Shown here piece by piece: positions 9,860 through 19,313 of a DNA stretch of 64,000 nt. How positions within the stretch are numbered: position 1 is the first letter of the stretch; the number at the start of each line of letters is the position of its first letter. The position numbers and the translations under genes were made by a program. A model generated the notes under the pieces. It was given only the letters and a program-made list of their open reading frames with translations. It had not been told where the DNA came from and searched no databases. This DNA comes from Gracilaria gracilis. Its lineage: Eukaryota; Rhodophyta; Florideophyceae; Gracilariales; Gracilariaceae. Location: assembly GCA_030374805.1 (NCBI GenBank), contig JARGSG010000036.1, positions 248,001 to 312,000 of the forward strand, written 5' to 3'.

Positions 9860-10945
9860 GTATTCCGTTGATTAAGCACTTGGAATGTGCAAGCAAGACG
9901 ACGGATTGCACGAAAGGCTCCTCCACAGCTTACCAGAAGTGTCGGCTTTTGTGTTTTACACTACGAAAGTGTCACAGAATAGAAACTATGGCGGATTTGA
10001 AGAAAGTGGCAAGTGTACCGTGGAATATTGGACGGCACTCAAACAGTCGGCTTCAAATAGATATTACGCTTAGATATTGCCCCGGCCAGAAAGGATACGC
10101 TGCTGAACCGATTGGGTTGCCAAACAGTCCCTCAGCCCATTTGGTGTTGCTCAAGTTGTCTTTCAATTAAATTCCGTAGGAGTGAAGTCGCCCTCCTTTT
10201 CGGAAGACAGCTGAGTTCAGCAGTCGAACCCAAACTCGTAAGCGCGGGAAACTCCCAGCTGGCGAATTCGTCATCGGAGGACCTCCGATTAAGAAATGAA
10301 CAATCCTGACATAGCTGTATCTATAGGCCTCTCAATGAGGCCTCTCAATGACTTTCAGTTTGACGCGGAGCGCCATCAGAAGAAATGCTCAAGAACAAAA
10401 GGCCTCGTCTGAAGGGAAAAGGTTAACCAAAGGTACAGGCTAATAAGCTTACTGCAGTAATCTTTTTTTACAGTAAATACAGTGAATATACTACTACGTG
10501 TACACGTGAGTTACAAATATCAAGACTACAAAGATGCATCATGCATCTTTGGTGAACACTCCCCAACGAACTTCTTCTTCACGCCTCGAACGCGTCATGC
10601 AATGCATCTGTACACCACAGCCGCTGTGAACAGGAGACCCTGCTGGTTTCCAAAACGGGCCCCACCCCTTCAGGACATTTAATGCCATGACTTGATATTT
10701 TGATAAACGGCACAGCTTCCGAGACGACTCAGATCAGGCAGAAGTTCATGAAGTCATTATTGCTGCTACGAAGGTATATAGCGAAATCCAAATTGTAAAT
10801 ATCGACCGCAATCCCCTACGAGACCCATGACTAAATGGCACCTTCTTTCGATGTCCGTGGGGCTCCGAAATCAGGGAAGGAGGCATGGCGATGATTTTTA
10901 TTCCATCAGACTCAGGACATTCAAAGCAACCTTAGAATGATTACT
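9860..10945. other. Intergenic region, about 1.1 kb
   Basis: No supported gene. It contains a perfect 10-bp inverted repeat with a 1-nt centre at 10530-10550 (AAAGATGCAT and its complement), a tandem 'CCTCTCAATGAG' type duplication near 10326-10350, and one copy of TACGAAGGTA at 10767-10776. It separates the hydrolase promoter from the 3' end of NYN copy 3. Confidence 0.4.
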
Positions 10946-11782
10946 TTAACTCTTCAATGCTTTCCAGTTCTTTACAACGAAGCTTTTATCCACGAATTCA
11001 AACGACGAGCGCCTTTCACTTAGAAAGTTTCGTAGACCATTCTTTTCTTTTTCTGAGCTTTGCTTCTCTACTTCTTTTTTGAAACGGTCGTTTGAGATAA
11101 TTGCAATATTGTTTCGAATTCCATACGCAAGAACGTAGTTGTCATCGTGCGTACCGGATGGTGTAAAGAATACTTCACCGTCTAGATGGAGTTTCATTAA
11201 CCTTCGCATGTCCTTCAAATCTAAACCGCGATTATATATCAGAGGTTTGCCTCGCAGCCCCCTATCGTCGACAGCTGACTGCGGTAGAAAAGCGACTGGT
11301 CTCAATCCTTTCTTCTTTAAGAATTTCAACGCCTTTTCTAGTTGCCATGCCCGAATGCTTGGTCTTGAATCGTCCTTTCTTTGTTTTGGATCGCGGTAAC
11401 GTGCAACATTCCGTCCATCAAGAATGACATTCGGAGATGACCGACCAACGTTACTTCTTCCCATCGTGCTTTTGGGAGCTACTGGGAGAAGGCTTTTGGA
11501 GTGAAGTGAAGCCCTCTTCTGTGAATGCTCAACCCTTTGTTGAACAGCAGTGGCTGCCTTCCTTGGTGTCTCCATTTTCCGATTAGATGGACTCTCAGTA
11601 TGTGCTTGAACAGGCTTATTCCTTTTTCTACTTGACACATTGTATTTCTCATTTGACCTGTGCACTTCATCACGAGCTAAACACCTTCGCGCGAGTGGTG
11701 ATTTGATATAACAAGAGTTGGAGGAGCAACAGCACAGCCATAGAATATCGGGTCCACCTTTGTTTCCCTTGCAGCACAACAT
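10946..11782 (-). CDS. NYN (Zc3h12a-like) ribonuclease, copy 3, acidic residues intact
   Basis: The protein has 278 residues from ATG 11782; later ATGs at 11575 and just before the domain are alternatives. Under the first start, the N-terminus is Cys-rich (MLCCK, then LCCCSSNSC). The region to about residue 115 is basic and likely disordered. The NYN domain starts at 'NVILDGRNVARYRD' (Asp122). It contains 'LEKALKFLKKKGLRPVAFL', then 'GTHDDNYVLAYGI' with the Asp-Asp pair (213-214), then 'IAIISNDRF' with Asp232. These four acidic positions match the catalytic set of Zc3h12a (Asp141, 225, 226, 244 in human). This copy is therefore the best candidate for an active endoribonuclease. It lacks a CCCH zinc finger, so RNA choice must come from other parts. 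Confidence 0.82.
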   Translation of the reverse strand: MLCCKGNKGGPDILWLCCCSSNSCYIKSPLARRCLARDEVHRSNEKYNVSSRKRNKPVQAHTESPSNRKMETPRKAATAVQQRVEHSQKRASLHSKSLLPVAPKSTMGRSNVGRSSPNVILDGRNVARYRDPKQRKDDSRPSIRAWQLEKALKFLKKKGLRPVAFLPQSAVDDRGLRGKPLIYNRGLDLKDMRRLMKLHLDGEVFFTPSGTHDDNYVLAYGIRNNIAIISNDRFKKEVEKQSSEKEKNGLRNFLSERRSSFEFVDKSFVVKNWKALKS

Positions 11783-12745
11783 ATTGTAGTCAAGTCTTTG
11801 AAAGAGTAGTTTCCGAAGCACGTAGAGGAAGAAATAGGAAAGGATTTGTGGTTTTTTTTGTGGCGGTTTTGCACAACAGTAAAGTTCAGTACCAAGGGTA
11901 TCAGAGCTTTTCAGCTGCCTCAACAATATCTCACGTTCAGTGCAAGTCCTTAAGCAATTTGTACCAACGGTACCTGTATCTAAAGGTTACTCGGAAACTA
12001 GATCATTTGCTCCACATCGAGGATGAACTCGAGTGTTTGAAATCTTCATCGAATGCTTTGCATTACAGGAATATCTCAGGAGATGGCTTGAGTTGTATTA
12101 ACAATCCGTCTCGTGAGTTATCTCAAGACAGATACAGGACATATATTCTGTTGTTCGTTTCGAATGCATATATGAAAGATGATTCCAACGTGTATCAATG
12201 CAGCTGTCTCGGAAACCATTGTTTCTGACACAAAACAGGTGCAAAGCTTACCCTATGAACAATACTTCAACGTTCTGGAATTCTCTTATTGTGGACGATC
12301 GCACGGCTCTTCGACATGAAAGCTTCATGGTTATGGAGGGAACGAAGAAGCGTGGTGGACTTATTCCTTTTGTACCCACGAGGGTGTTGTTGACCATTCT
12401 CAGTGGTCAAGAGAAAGAGGTCTCATGTTTTGCGGATTTCACGGACAACGCGATGGTTGCGATAGACTCGAGATGAAACGTTGTTTTTGGTCGCCAACTT
12501 TTGTGAGTTGCAACTGTAGCCAGGTAGCGAACACTAAACACACACCTGCAGTGCTCTGTAGCTGACTTCTACCCCCCACCCCCACCCTAACATCACATCC
12601 ATGATATGCGGTGTCGAAGAAGGCTGGTTTCGAGCTTGTTTTGATGCTACTTCGCCTTGAAAGTGCCGCAGCGTCGGTTTTCGCCCCGAAAAAACCCCGG
12701 TTTATTGTCGTTTTGTACGAAGCAGAGCCCCTCTAGTGATCCAAA
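11783..12745. other. Intergenic region between divergent NYN copies 3 and 4
   Basis: About 960 bp between two divergent NYN genes, so it should hold both promoters. Open frames here (for example 11848-12228 on the plus strand) have no recognisable features. A GTACCAACGGTACC palindrome-like 14-mer near 11960-11975 also occurs inside NDUFS4 exon 1 near 32670. Confidence 0.4.
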
Positions 12746-13489
12746 ATGGCCCGCAATCAGGCCAGAACTGATTATAAGAAGAAGGAGAAAAAGAAGGAGA
12801 AAAAGAAGGAGAAAAAGGAGAAAAAGAAGAAGGAGAAAAAGAAGAAGCAGTTGCGCAACTCAGCTTCAGACAACCAGAACGATTCACGAAACGCAAAACA
12901 AAGAGAGCAACCCAAAGCTGTAAAGAAACGGGTCTCAGCAAAGGTGAACGTGAAAAGCAAGCCAATAGTTCAGGAAAGACGAGAGAAGTCAGTGAGAACC
13001 AAGACAGTTTATGACTTGAGGCGGAATTATGATATTGTCATTGACGGTAAAAATGTTGGAACTGACTATAACCGAAGGAAAATATTTCGAGTTGAGCGTG
13101 TTGAGCGGGCTTTAGAATACTTTGAAAAGCATGGAAGAAGGCCTGTCGCAATTATTTCAAAGAGCTTACCAAAGGTCGATTATTCCCAACTGGTGAAACT
13201 CCAAAAAGATGGGCGTGTGATTATCGCAAGCAAAAAAGTTGAGGATTGGCACCATGAGTACAATGTCATTGATTTCGGAATTCAAAGAAACATACCAATT
13301 GTTTCCAATCATAAGTACGAGGTACCGTCAAAGCTGTTTGGGAAAAACGTTGGCTTGGATCTTTTGGAGAAGCATTTGATTCCCTTCATGTTTGTGAAGC
13401 GTCGTTTTCTGCCGAATCCGAGCTCCTCGAACCTGGCGGATGAAGCGATATTCACTACAAGACATGATCACAAAAAAGAAAGAGGATGA
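12746..13489 (+). CDS. NYN (Zc3h12a-like) domain protein, copy 4, with Lys-rich leader
   Basis: The protein has 247 residues from ATG 12746. Residues 11-35 are almost only Lys and Glu and are encoded by a purine-rich tandem repeat (12776-12850). Residues 35-90 are also basic. The NYN domain begins at 'YDIVIDGKNVGTDYNRRKIF' (Asp100). It continues through 'RVERALEYFEKHGRRPVAII' and ends at 'IPIVSNHKY'. The Asp-Asp pair of the family is His-Glu (170-171), and the residue after SN is His (189) instead of Asp. The shared 'EYNVIDFGI' and 'NIPIVSN' segments make it the closest relative of copy 1. It probably lost classical nuclease activity. The basic leader suggests nuclear or nucleolar location or RNA contact. 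Confidence 0.78.
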   Translation: MARNQARTDYKKKEKKKEKKKEKKEKKKKEKKKKQLRNSASDNQNDSRNAKQREQPKAVKKRVSAKVNVKSKPIVQERREKSVRTKTVYDLRRNYDIVIDGKNVGTDYNRRKIFRVERVERALEYFEKHGRRPVAIISKSLPKVDYSQLVKLQKDGRVIIASKKVEDWHHEYNVIDFGIQRNIPIVSNHKYEVPSKLFGKNVGLDLLEKHLIPFMFVKRRFLPNPSSSNLADEAIFTTRHDHKKERG

Positions 13490-13860
13490 GAAAAGCTAGT
13501 TGACGAAGAAATGGATATCTTGCGTCCTGCTCTGAACGACTTAATCTGCGAAATCAGAGTGTGTAGCTGAATTTGATTCAGAGGGGGTTTCGCTTCAAGC
13601 TTCAAGGTCTTACGCTTTGGAAGTGCATATAGGGGAAGCGTTTACCCTGGAAGCGCACGTTTAGTGCACTACAGTGTAGTTTGAGAAATGCTAGCTTGAA
13701 GATCGCAGCTGCTGTGTAGTTCAATCACTCAATTTGTGTCTAGATAAGGTTAGAACGTTACCCTTGTGGCAGTGACGTGGGTGACCGGATCAACAAATTG
13801 GCACAGCCAATAAAACGAAGGTGTGGAAACCTCAAACGTTTTCTGCCTTGACAAAGGATC
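13490..13860. other. Intergenic region upstream of MnmE
   Basis: No gene is seen. It is the 3' flank of NYN copy 4 and the promoter region of MnmE. Confidence 0.35.
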
Positions 13861-15612
13861 ATGAGCGAACGACCTCGACTCGCTCTCGATTTCCCCCTGC
13901 GGCGTCATCGAAGCACATCAATGGCGCTACTGTTTGCGCGAAGTGCCTCTGTATCGCGCTCAGGGGCCGTCACCCTCGCAACGTTTCGCGGCACTTTCTG
14001 CCGCCGATTACGCCCGCCAGTTCCTGTGGTACATCGACCCAATCGCACGCGACTCAGCATTCGTCCGCTTTCCACGCGAGACCATTCGCCACAGGTGAAC
14101 CTCTACACGTCCCCGCTCAGCGTTCCTTATAACGACTTTCAAGAAGACACCATCTTTGCCTTATCGTCTGGCGCGGGTGTTACAGCTGGTGTGGCCGTTA
14201 TTCGAATATCCGGACCGCACGCCAGCGCTTGCCTTCGGAGACTTCTTCGCTCTCAATCACCGTCAGCTATTCCACCCCCGCGATACGCTTCATTGCGCAG
14301 ATTGTATCATCCCATATCAGCAGAGCTACTTGACGAGGCGCTTGTTCTCTGCTTCCCAAGTCCGAAGAGCTTCACTGGCGAGGACGTGGTTGAGTTGCAT
14401 GTGCACGGGTCAAGAGCAGTTATCAGTGCTGTGGTTGACGCAATCGCGGACTGCGCTTCTCCGCAGCTTGTAGTACGCCCCGCTGAACGCGGCGAATTTA
14501 CAAGGAGAGCATTCGAAAATGGACAGATGGATCTCACAGCCGTCGAGGGTCTGGCAGACCTCATAGCGGCCGAAACTGCAATGCAACGAAAACAAGCCTT
14601 GCGACAATTCACGGGTCATCTCAAACAAACCCTACAAGTATGGCGCGCCGATATCAAAACCTGCTTGGCTCACGTTGAAGCTGTGATCGACTTTGGAGAT
14701 GATGTTGATGACGAAGTATTTGAGCAAATTATTCCCCGCATCCGCGACCTGCGCGATCGAATCCAAACTCATCTTCATGATGCTCATAGAGGCGAAATCA
14801 TTCGCGGCGGCGCTCGAGTTGCAATTGTTGGCGAACCGAATGCTGGAAAGAGTACATTGCTAAATGCGCTTGCGAAGAGACCTGCGGCAATTGTTTCTCC
14901 TCACGCGGGTACTACTCGAGACGTTGTCGAAGTTCAAATGGACCTTAATGGACTTGCTGTCACCGTGAGCGATACGGCAGGGCTACGGGATAGCACAAAC
15001 GACCCCATTGAAATGGAAGGTATGCGACGGGCCCGAGACGCTGCGTCGAGAGCGGACGTCACTGTTCTGGTTCACGATGTCACAGCAGGAGACATAGGTG
15101 CAGCAATACGAACGTTACCAAATCGACTGTCGTCAACTGATTCCGATCCAGAGTCAAAGATCTACTCAGAAAGACACTTAGTTTGTGTTTTGAACAAGGT
15201 AGATTTGGTCGACAAAGCCGAACACGACATTCTTGGCGACGCTTACAAAGTTTTCAAAACCAGCTTGTTGCAAAATGAAGGGCTGACGGAATTAGTCGAT
15301 CACCTGGAATCGACGATTCGAAGCATATGCGAAGGGAGTGACACAAGAGGTTCTGCCGAGAAAGAAATATCTGCTAGCAGTATGCCTATTATTACAAGAG
15401 CACGACACAGACATCACATGAAAAACGCCGTTTCTGCTTTGGACTCGTTTTTGGATGGCAGAAGCGGTTCAGACCCATCTCTTTATCTGCCCATGGATCT
15501 CGCAGCCGAAGACCTTCGTATTGCCGCCAAAGAACTTGGTGCCATCACCGGAAAGATTGACTGCGAAGAAGTTCTAGATTTGATCTTCCAAGAGTTTTGC
15601 ATAGGAAAGTAA
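13861..15612 (+). CDS. mnmE: tRNA modification GTPase MnmE/GTPBP3, organellar
   Basis: The protein has 583 residues. With MnmG the family makes the 5-carboxymethylaminomethyl-type modification at U34 of certain tRNAs. The first 75 residues are rich in Arg and Ser and poor in acids, typical of a mitochondrial or plastid import peptide; Met21 is an alternative start. The mature part begins at 'DTIFALSSG' (TrmE N-domain). It includes 'RPAERGEFTRRAFENGQMDLTAVEGL' type sequence, the G domain with P-loop 'GEPNAGKST', 'GTTRDVV', 'DTAGLR' and 'NKVD', and ends with the conserved 'FCIGK', whose Cys is essential in the family. All key motifs are intact. Confidence 0.95.
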   Translation: MSERPRLALDFPLRRHRSTSMALLFARSASVSRSGAVTLATFRGTFCRRLRPPVPVVHRPNRTRLSIRPLSTRDHSPQVNLYTSPLSVPYNDFQEDTIFALSSGAGVTAGVAVIRISGPHASACLRRLLRSQSPSAIPPPRYASLRRLYHPISAELLDEALVLCFPSPKSFTGEDVVELHVHGSRAVISAVVDAIADCASPQLVVRPAERGEFTRRAFENGQMDLTAVEGLADLIAAETAMQRKQALRQFTGHLKQTLQVWRADIKTCLAHVEAVIDFGDDVDDEVFEQIIPRIRDLRDRIQTHLHDAHRGEIIRGGARVAIVGEPNAGKSTLLNALAKRPAAIVSPHAGTTRDVVEVQMDLNGLAVTVSDTAGLRDSTNDPIEMEGMRRARDAASRADVTVLVHDVTAGDIGAAIRTLPNRLSSTDSDPESKIYSERHLVCVLNKVDLVDKAEHDILGDAYKVFKTSLLQNEGLTELVDHLESTIRSICEGSDTRGSAEKEISASSMPIITRARHRHHMKNAVSALDSFLDGRSGSDPSLYLPMDLAAEDLRIAAKELGAITGKIDCEEVLDLIFQEFCIGK

Positions 15613-15667
15613 AGCGAAGCCATCAAGGCAGCGTCGGGTAATCGGTAGCCAAAAACCTAAAGGTGAT

Positions 15668-16231
15668 TTACACGTTCACTTTCTTTCGGACAATGTAGCA
15701 GTCTGGTGGATCAAGTCGTTTGTAATAGCCTTGAATATGTTCTGTAACCTGAAAACCATGTCGCTTGTAGAACCGCAGCGCATCATCGTTGCCTTCCTGC
15801 AGGTGAAGATAAACGTCGACAACATCCTTACATACAGGCGAGGATTCAACCAGATGCAAAACATGCGTGATGAGGCGATGACCGATTCCCCGTTCGCGGT
15901 ATGGAGCCAAAACGCCCAGCGTCATTATATACAAACTCGCTTCCTTAGAAACGTGCTCTTCCGCAGGTGTTTTTCCCGCCAGGAATTGCTCGTGAAGGGC
16001 GGCATGATTCTCAAAATAAGGTTCTTTTCGACAACAGACACTTCCGACTAGCAACTCGTTATAGTATGCAAGCTTGACAAAGCCAGGCGGCGCTTTTAAC
16101 ACCTCCTTGTAGAACTTGTCATTGTACTTGACGGGAAAAATGGTGGTGTGAAGAATCTCAAGTTGATTCACGTTCTTTTCATTCACGTCACCCCACACCA
16201 GTGGCAGAGGGGCATGTGTAGCGTCGTCCAT
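15668..16231 (-). CDS. NAA50: N-alpha-acetyltransferase 50 (NAA50/San)
   Basis: The protein has 187 residues and a GNAT fold. 'IFPVKYNDKFYKEVL' binds the substrate N-terminus in NAA50. 'LYIMTLGVLAPYRERGIG' is the acetyl-CoA motif (Q/RxxGxG/A type). 'VYLHLQEGNDDALRFYKRHGF' and 'GYYKRLDPPD' complete the family signature. NAA50 acetylates Met-starting N-termini and works with NatA at the ribosome; in animals it also supports sister-chromatid cohesion. An insert of about 20 residues (near 70-95) is longer than in the human enzyme. It is convergent with MnmE, with a 55-bp gap. Confidence 0.92.
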   Translation of the reverse strand: MDDATHAPLPLVWGDVNEKNVNQLEILHTTIFPVKYNDKFYKEVLKAPPGFVKLAYYNELLVGSVCCRKEPYFENHAALHEQFLAGKTPAEEHVSKEASLYIMTLGVLAPYRERGIGHRLITHVLHLVESSPVCKDVVDVYLHLQEGNDDALRFYKRHGFQVTEHIQGYYKRLDPPDCYIVRKKVNV

Positions 16232-16854
16232 TCTCGTCAGAGCAAATAAAAAACGGTGGTTTGGAAAACGAATGTCTTGAAGAAGGTTGCGGACAGTACA
16301 TGGAAATGCAAGTGTTCACTACTGAACGGTAAACCGAGCGAAGAGAGGTTTCCGATGGAGATTTCAAACATGTATGCAGGCAATACGGGAAACGAGAAAG
16401 TGTATCTCACACGCGATTTGCATATCTGCTACTGCGAAACACGTTAGATATCGATGAAATGGCGCAGTTGTCGGTAGATAGATATGGCTGTTGGGAGAGA
16501 AGAGGATGTGCCAGGGATGTGTAGCCAGGGAACAAGCCAGCGTAGGGATCCTCGGTGAAGGTAGCAGTGCTCCCATGCGTGGATTTGTTGTCCCGATTTC
16601 CCGCGTAAAACGCAAAACGCTCATTTGAACACAAATGCCAAATTGGCACTTTTTCAATTATTCCGCTCTCTTTTGGCGTCGAAGTTGGTTACCGAAACTG
16701 CAACATGATCAACATAGATTCAACAGCCTGTCAATTTGTGGTCGCAGAACAAGAAAAACCATGATCAAGTGCGCTATTGGAAATGTTGTGCTCTGGCAGC
16801 ATAGACGTGGACGTCGGGGTGGGTGTGACATGACAGTGGAACTGTACGTTTTGA

Positions 16855-17069
16855 GCGAATGGTTATGTCTCGCACAAGTTGCGAGGCGCGCAGAGTGACT
16901 GCGCTGTGCTTGAAAGAGCACAATGGTATTGCTGTTTGGATCGCAATTTGTTCGACAGTCTTGGGAGTTGCCAAAAAAAAGCACGCCGCGAAGAAATACA
17001 GAAGCAGTGTCAGGCGGCTACAAAACTGCGATACAATGCTGCTAGTCTGGACGGGCGACTCTGGAGAGG
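16855..17069 (+). CDS. Possible exon of a COA6-like CHCH protein
   Basis: The frame is open from just after TGA 16852-16854 to a GTGAGT donor-like site at 17070. It encodes 'SDCAVLERAQWYCCLDRNLF', then 'DSLGSCQKKARREEIQKQC'. The order Cys, Trp/Tyr, 'CLDxNL', Cys, Lys-rich helix, Cys resembles COA6, a mitochondrial intermembrane-space assembly factor for cytochrome oxidase. Spacing of the second Cys pair (12 residues) is longer than the usual 10. No ATG is present in this frame, so an upstream exon would be needed. Splicing to an acceptor at 17145 would add GEHKR and a stop. It could be coincidence. Confidence 0.25.
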
Positions 17070-19102
17070 GTGAGTCTGGCGATGGGGTAGTATGGCGTTC
17101 GCCTACTTGGTTGATTTGGCGTTAGCAATTTGTGTGTTACTCTAGAGAACACAAACGATAGCAAGATAAAAGAGTTTAGAGACGTGTGTAAAGCATGTCT
17201 GGCGAAGCTGAGGCCAGTCTAATTACGAACGAGTCGTGCGACTTTGTGGGTAGAGTGCTGTTGTAGACAGAGAAGACGGAATGATTGGGTGATGATAAGA
17301 CGAAAGTGAGTACAAGTAGTTTGGACTTGAAGAGAGAGAGTATTTTCAAGGCATACAGTTGACACACAGATTGTTCGAGAAGCCGAAACGAAGACGCAAC
17401 GAGGGATAAAGCGCGGTGCGAGAAGACTAAAAGACGGCTGTTTTTGAACACGTCACCTAATTAGCACCTGGCTGATTTGGCGAATCGGATGTGCTTCTGT
17501 GTGAGGCAATGACGTTGTCTCCCCCACTTTAATCGATTCAGTGTGGAGGCGCGCGGCAATGCACTTGTGATCGATTATGTATCATACCCAAGGGCGTAGT
17601 GATGAGCAGCGCAACGATTGAGCAGTTGTGTGTGCCAGTCGCGAATATACTCGTATCGTATGCTAATGCGTAAGGGTGCGAAAGGCCAGTGCGGCTTGTT
17701 GCTGCAGGAGCAAGTTGGCAGCAAATATAGAAGAGACTGATGAATAAACAGGTTGCAACAGGAAGATTGGTTGTTTATGAATAACAGTAGGCACGAAGAT
17801 AAAAGCTGCTGTTTGTTTGGACACGGTGCTGGAGTGAAGAGTTGCAAGCAGGTTTGCTTCCACTCGACAAGAGCGCAAGCGAAGGCTGTGTGCCTCGGCA
17901 GCATCAGGCACTGCAGACTATATCAGCCACAACGAGAAAGATCTGAAGCGCAACAACGACGAGGGCGATGGGTTCAGACAAAAGGTTGAAACAGGAAGAT
18001 ATGTGGAGAATTACGGACGAGGGTTACACTAAGGGTTACACCAAGGGAACAGCCACATCATGTGATAAAGCGATACGACAGTTTGTGATATGCAATCAGA
18101 GGCTGACCTGCAGCTGAGCGCGGCGCGAGATCGCGGCGAGGGGGTGATAAAAGCACGCCGCAAAAGGGCGAACGAAGCAGTAAGGAGGAGCAGTGTGGCG
18201 TATTGCGCGCATTATGAGGGAGAACGAAGCTGTATAAAAGCCGTAACCCTTGATATGTCAACGGCGCAAGCGCAAGCATATCTTCGCTTACAACGCGCCA
18301 AAAAGACAAAACCTACACAAATGCGCGGCGTGACGCGCCACAACCTCCAAGCGCAAAGTCAGAAAGCGCCGCCCGCCCACAGATTTCAAGCCCACGCACA
18401 ACCAGCGGCGGCGAAGCCAAGTGCCACACGCCGCCAAATATCTACCAGATCCGACGTGATTGGGCTCGCCCCCGCAGGCCGCCCGCCGCTCATGGCGCAC
18501 GGCGCTCCAAGTGTCGCGTGCACGCAGCGCGCCTGCAGCCGCGTTAACAAATCACGTCAGCGGTTAGCTCAGCCAGCGCGGCGCCACCCACGTACGCCAG
18601 CGATCAAAATATCGTACGTTGGGCAGCGTGCCGCCACGCTGTGCGCGCCAAACGTCGCCGCCGAGACGCCTCCGCGAAAGGAACGCAACTGACGCCCGTA
18701 CAGCGCCCTGCCGACAGCGCTGGCGCGCTGCATCTCGGCGTTCGCCCCGCGTGACGCGGAGAAAACTCGCGCCGCGGCGTGCGTTTTTTGCGCGTCTGCA
18801 CGCCGGAAACGGCTGCGCACTGCGCAGCCCCCGCTTGCGAAATATGTGGCTGCGTTTGGACGCCGCCGCTTGAGCTGCCCAATCATACGTCGGCTGGAGC
18901 GCGCGCCTTTGCACCGAGCACGCGGAGCGCTGTCACGCGCGCGCTCGCTGGCTGTGCCACGCGCTGATGCTCTTTGTGCGTGACGGTGTGCCATGCGCAC
19001 CGCCTTTGAAACGGCGCTGCCATGCGTCTTTAACGCGCGCCGCGCGCCCAGCCGCCGGCGCTTCTCGTCGCCCGCCTTGCTGCGCGTTCACTTCTCGCGC
19101 CG

Positions 19103-19111
19103 TATATATAT
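19103..19111 (+). promoter_or_regulatory. TATA-like element before the cyclin gene
   Basis: TATATATAT lies about 200 bp upstream of the cyclin ATG, immediately after the CpG-rich stretch. The downstream segment is pyrimidine-rich, as expected of a 5' UTR. Position of transcription start is not known. Confidence 0.4.
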
Positions 19112-19313
19112 TGCTCCTTCCTCTAATTCACCCTCAGCCCAAATCGTCTAAGCATCAACTTCTGTCTGTCCCGTCTTTCCGTTTGACTTCTACCTCAGCC
19201 ACCGGTTGTGCCCACCAACAGATCTTTGTCTGTTCGTGTCTATTCGAACTGTCGCCCAAGATACGTTGCCAACCTTTCTTCACCTTCTTCACCTCCCTTT
19301 GCTTCTACCCACC

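Larger units (their letters stand above)
16232..19313. other. Long gene-poor region upstream of the cyclin gene
   Basis: Three kilobases with no long credible gene. Bases 16232-18100 are of average composition. Bases 18300-19100 are very GC- and CpG-rich with many GCGC motifs, like the stretches before the MAPKK, TAF2/UBE2T and bHLH genes. Frames such as 18090-18692 appear to be by-products of the high GC. A TATA-like element lies at 19103-19111. One short COA6-like exon candidate (16855-17069) is listed separately. The region may be a large promoter, a long 5' UTR or a non-coding RNA locus; the sequence alone does not decide. Confidence 0.4.

Noticed and set aside
10530-10550. 10-bp perfect palindrome as a possible terminator or operator
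   Set aside because: Short palindromes of this size occur by chance in 64 kb; nothing around it supports a function.
18090-18692. 200-codon plus-strand frame before the cyclin gene
   Set aside because: Lies in a CpG-rich promoter-like region with comparable frames in all phases; low-complexity Ala/Arg/Gln content and no motif.
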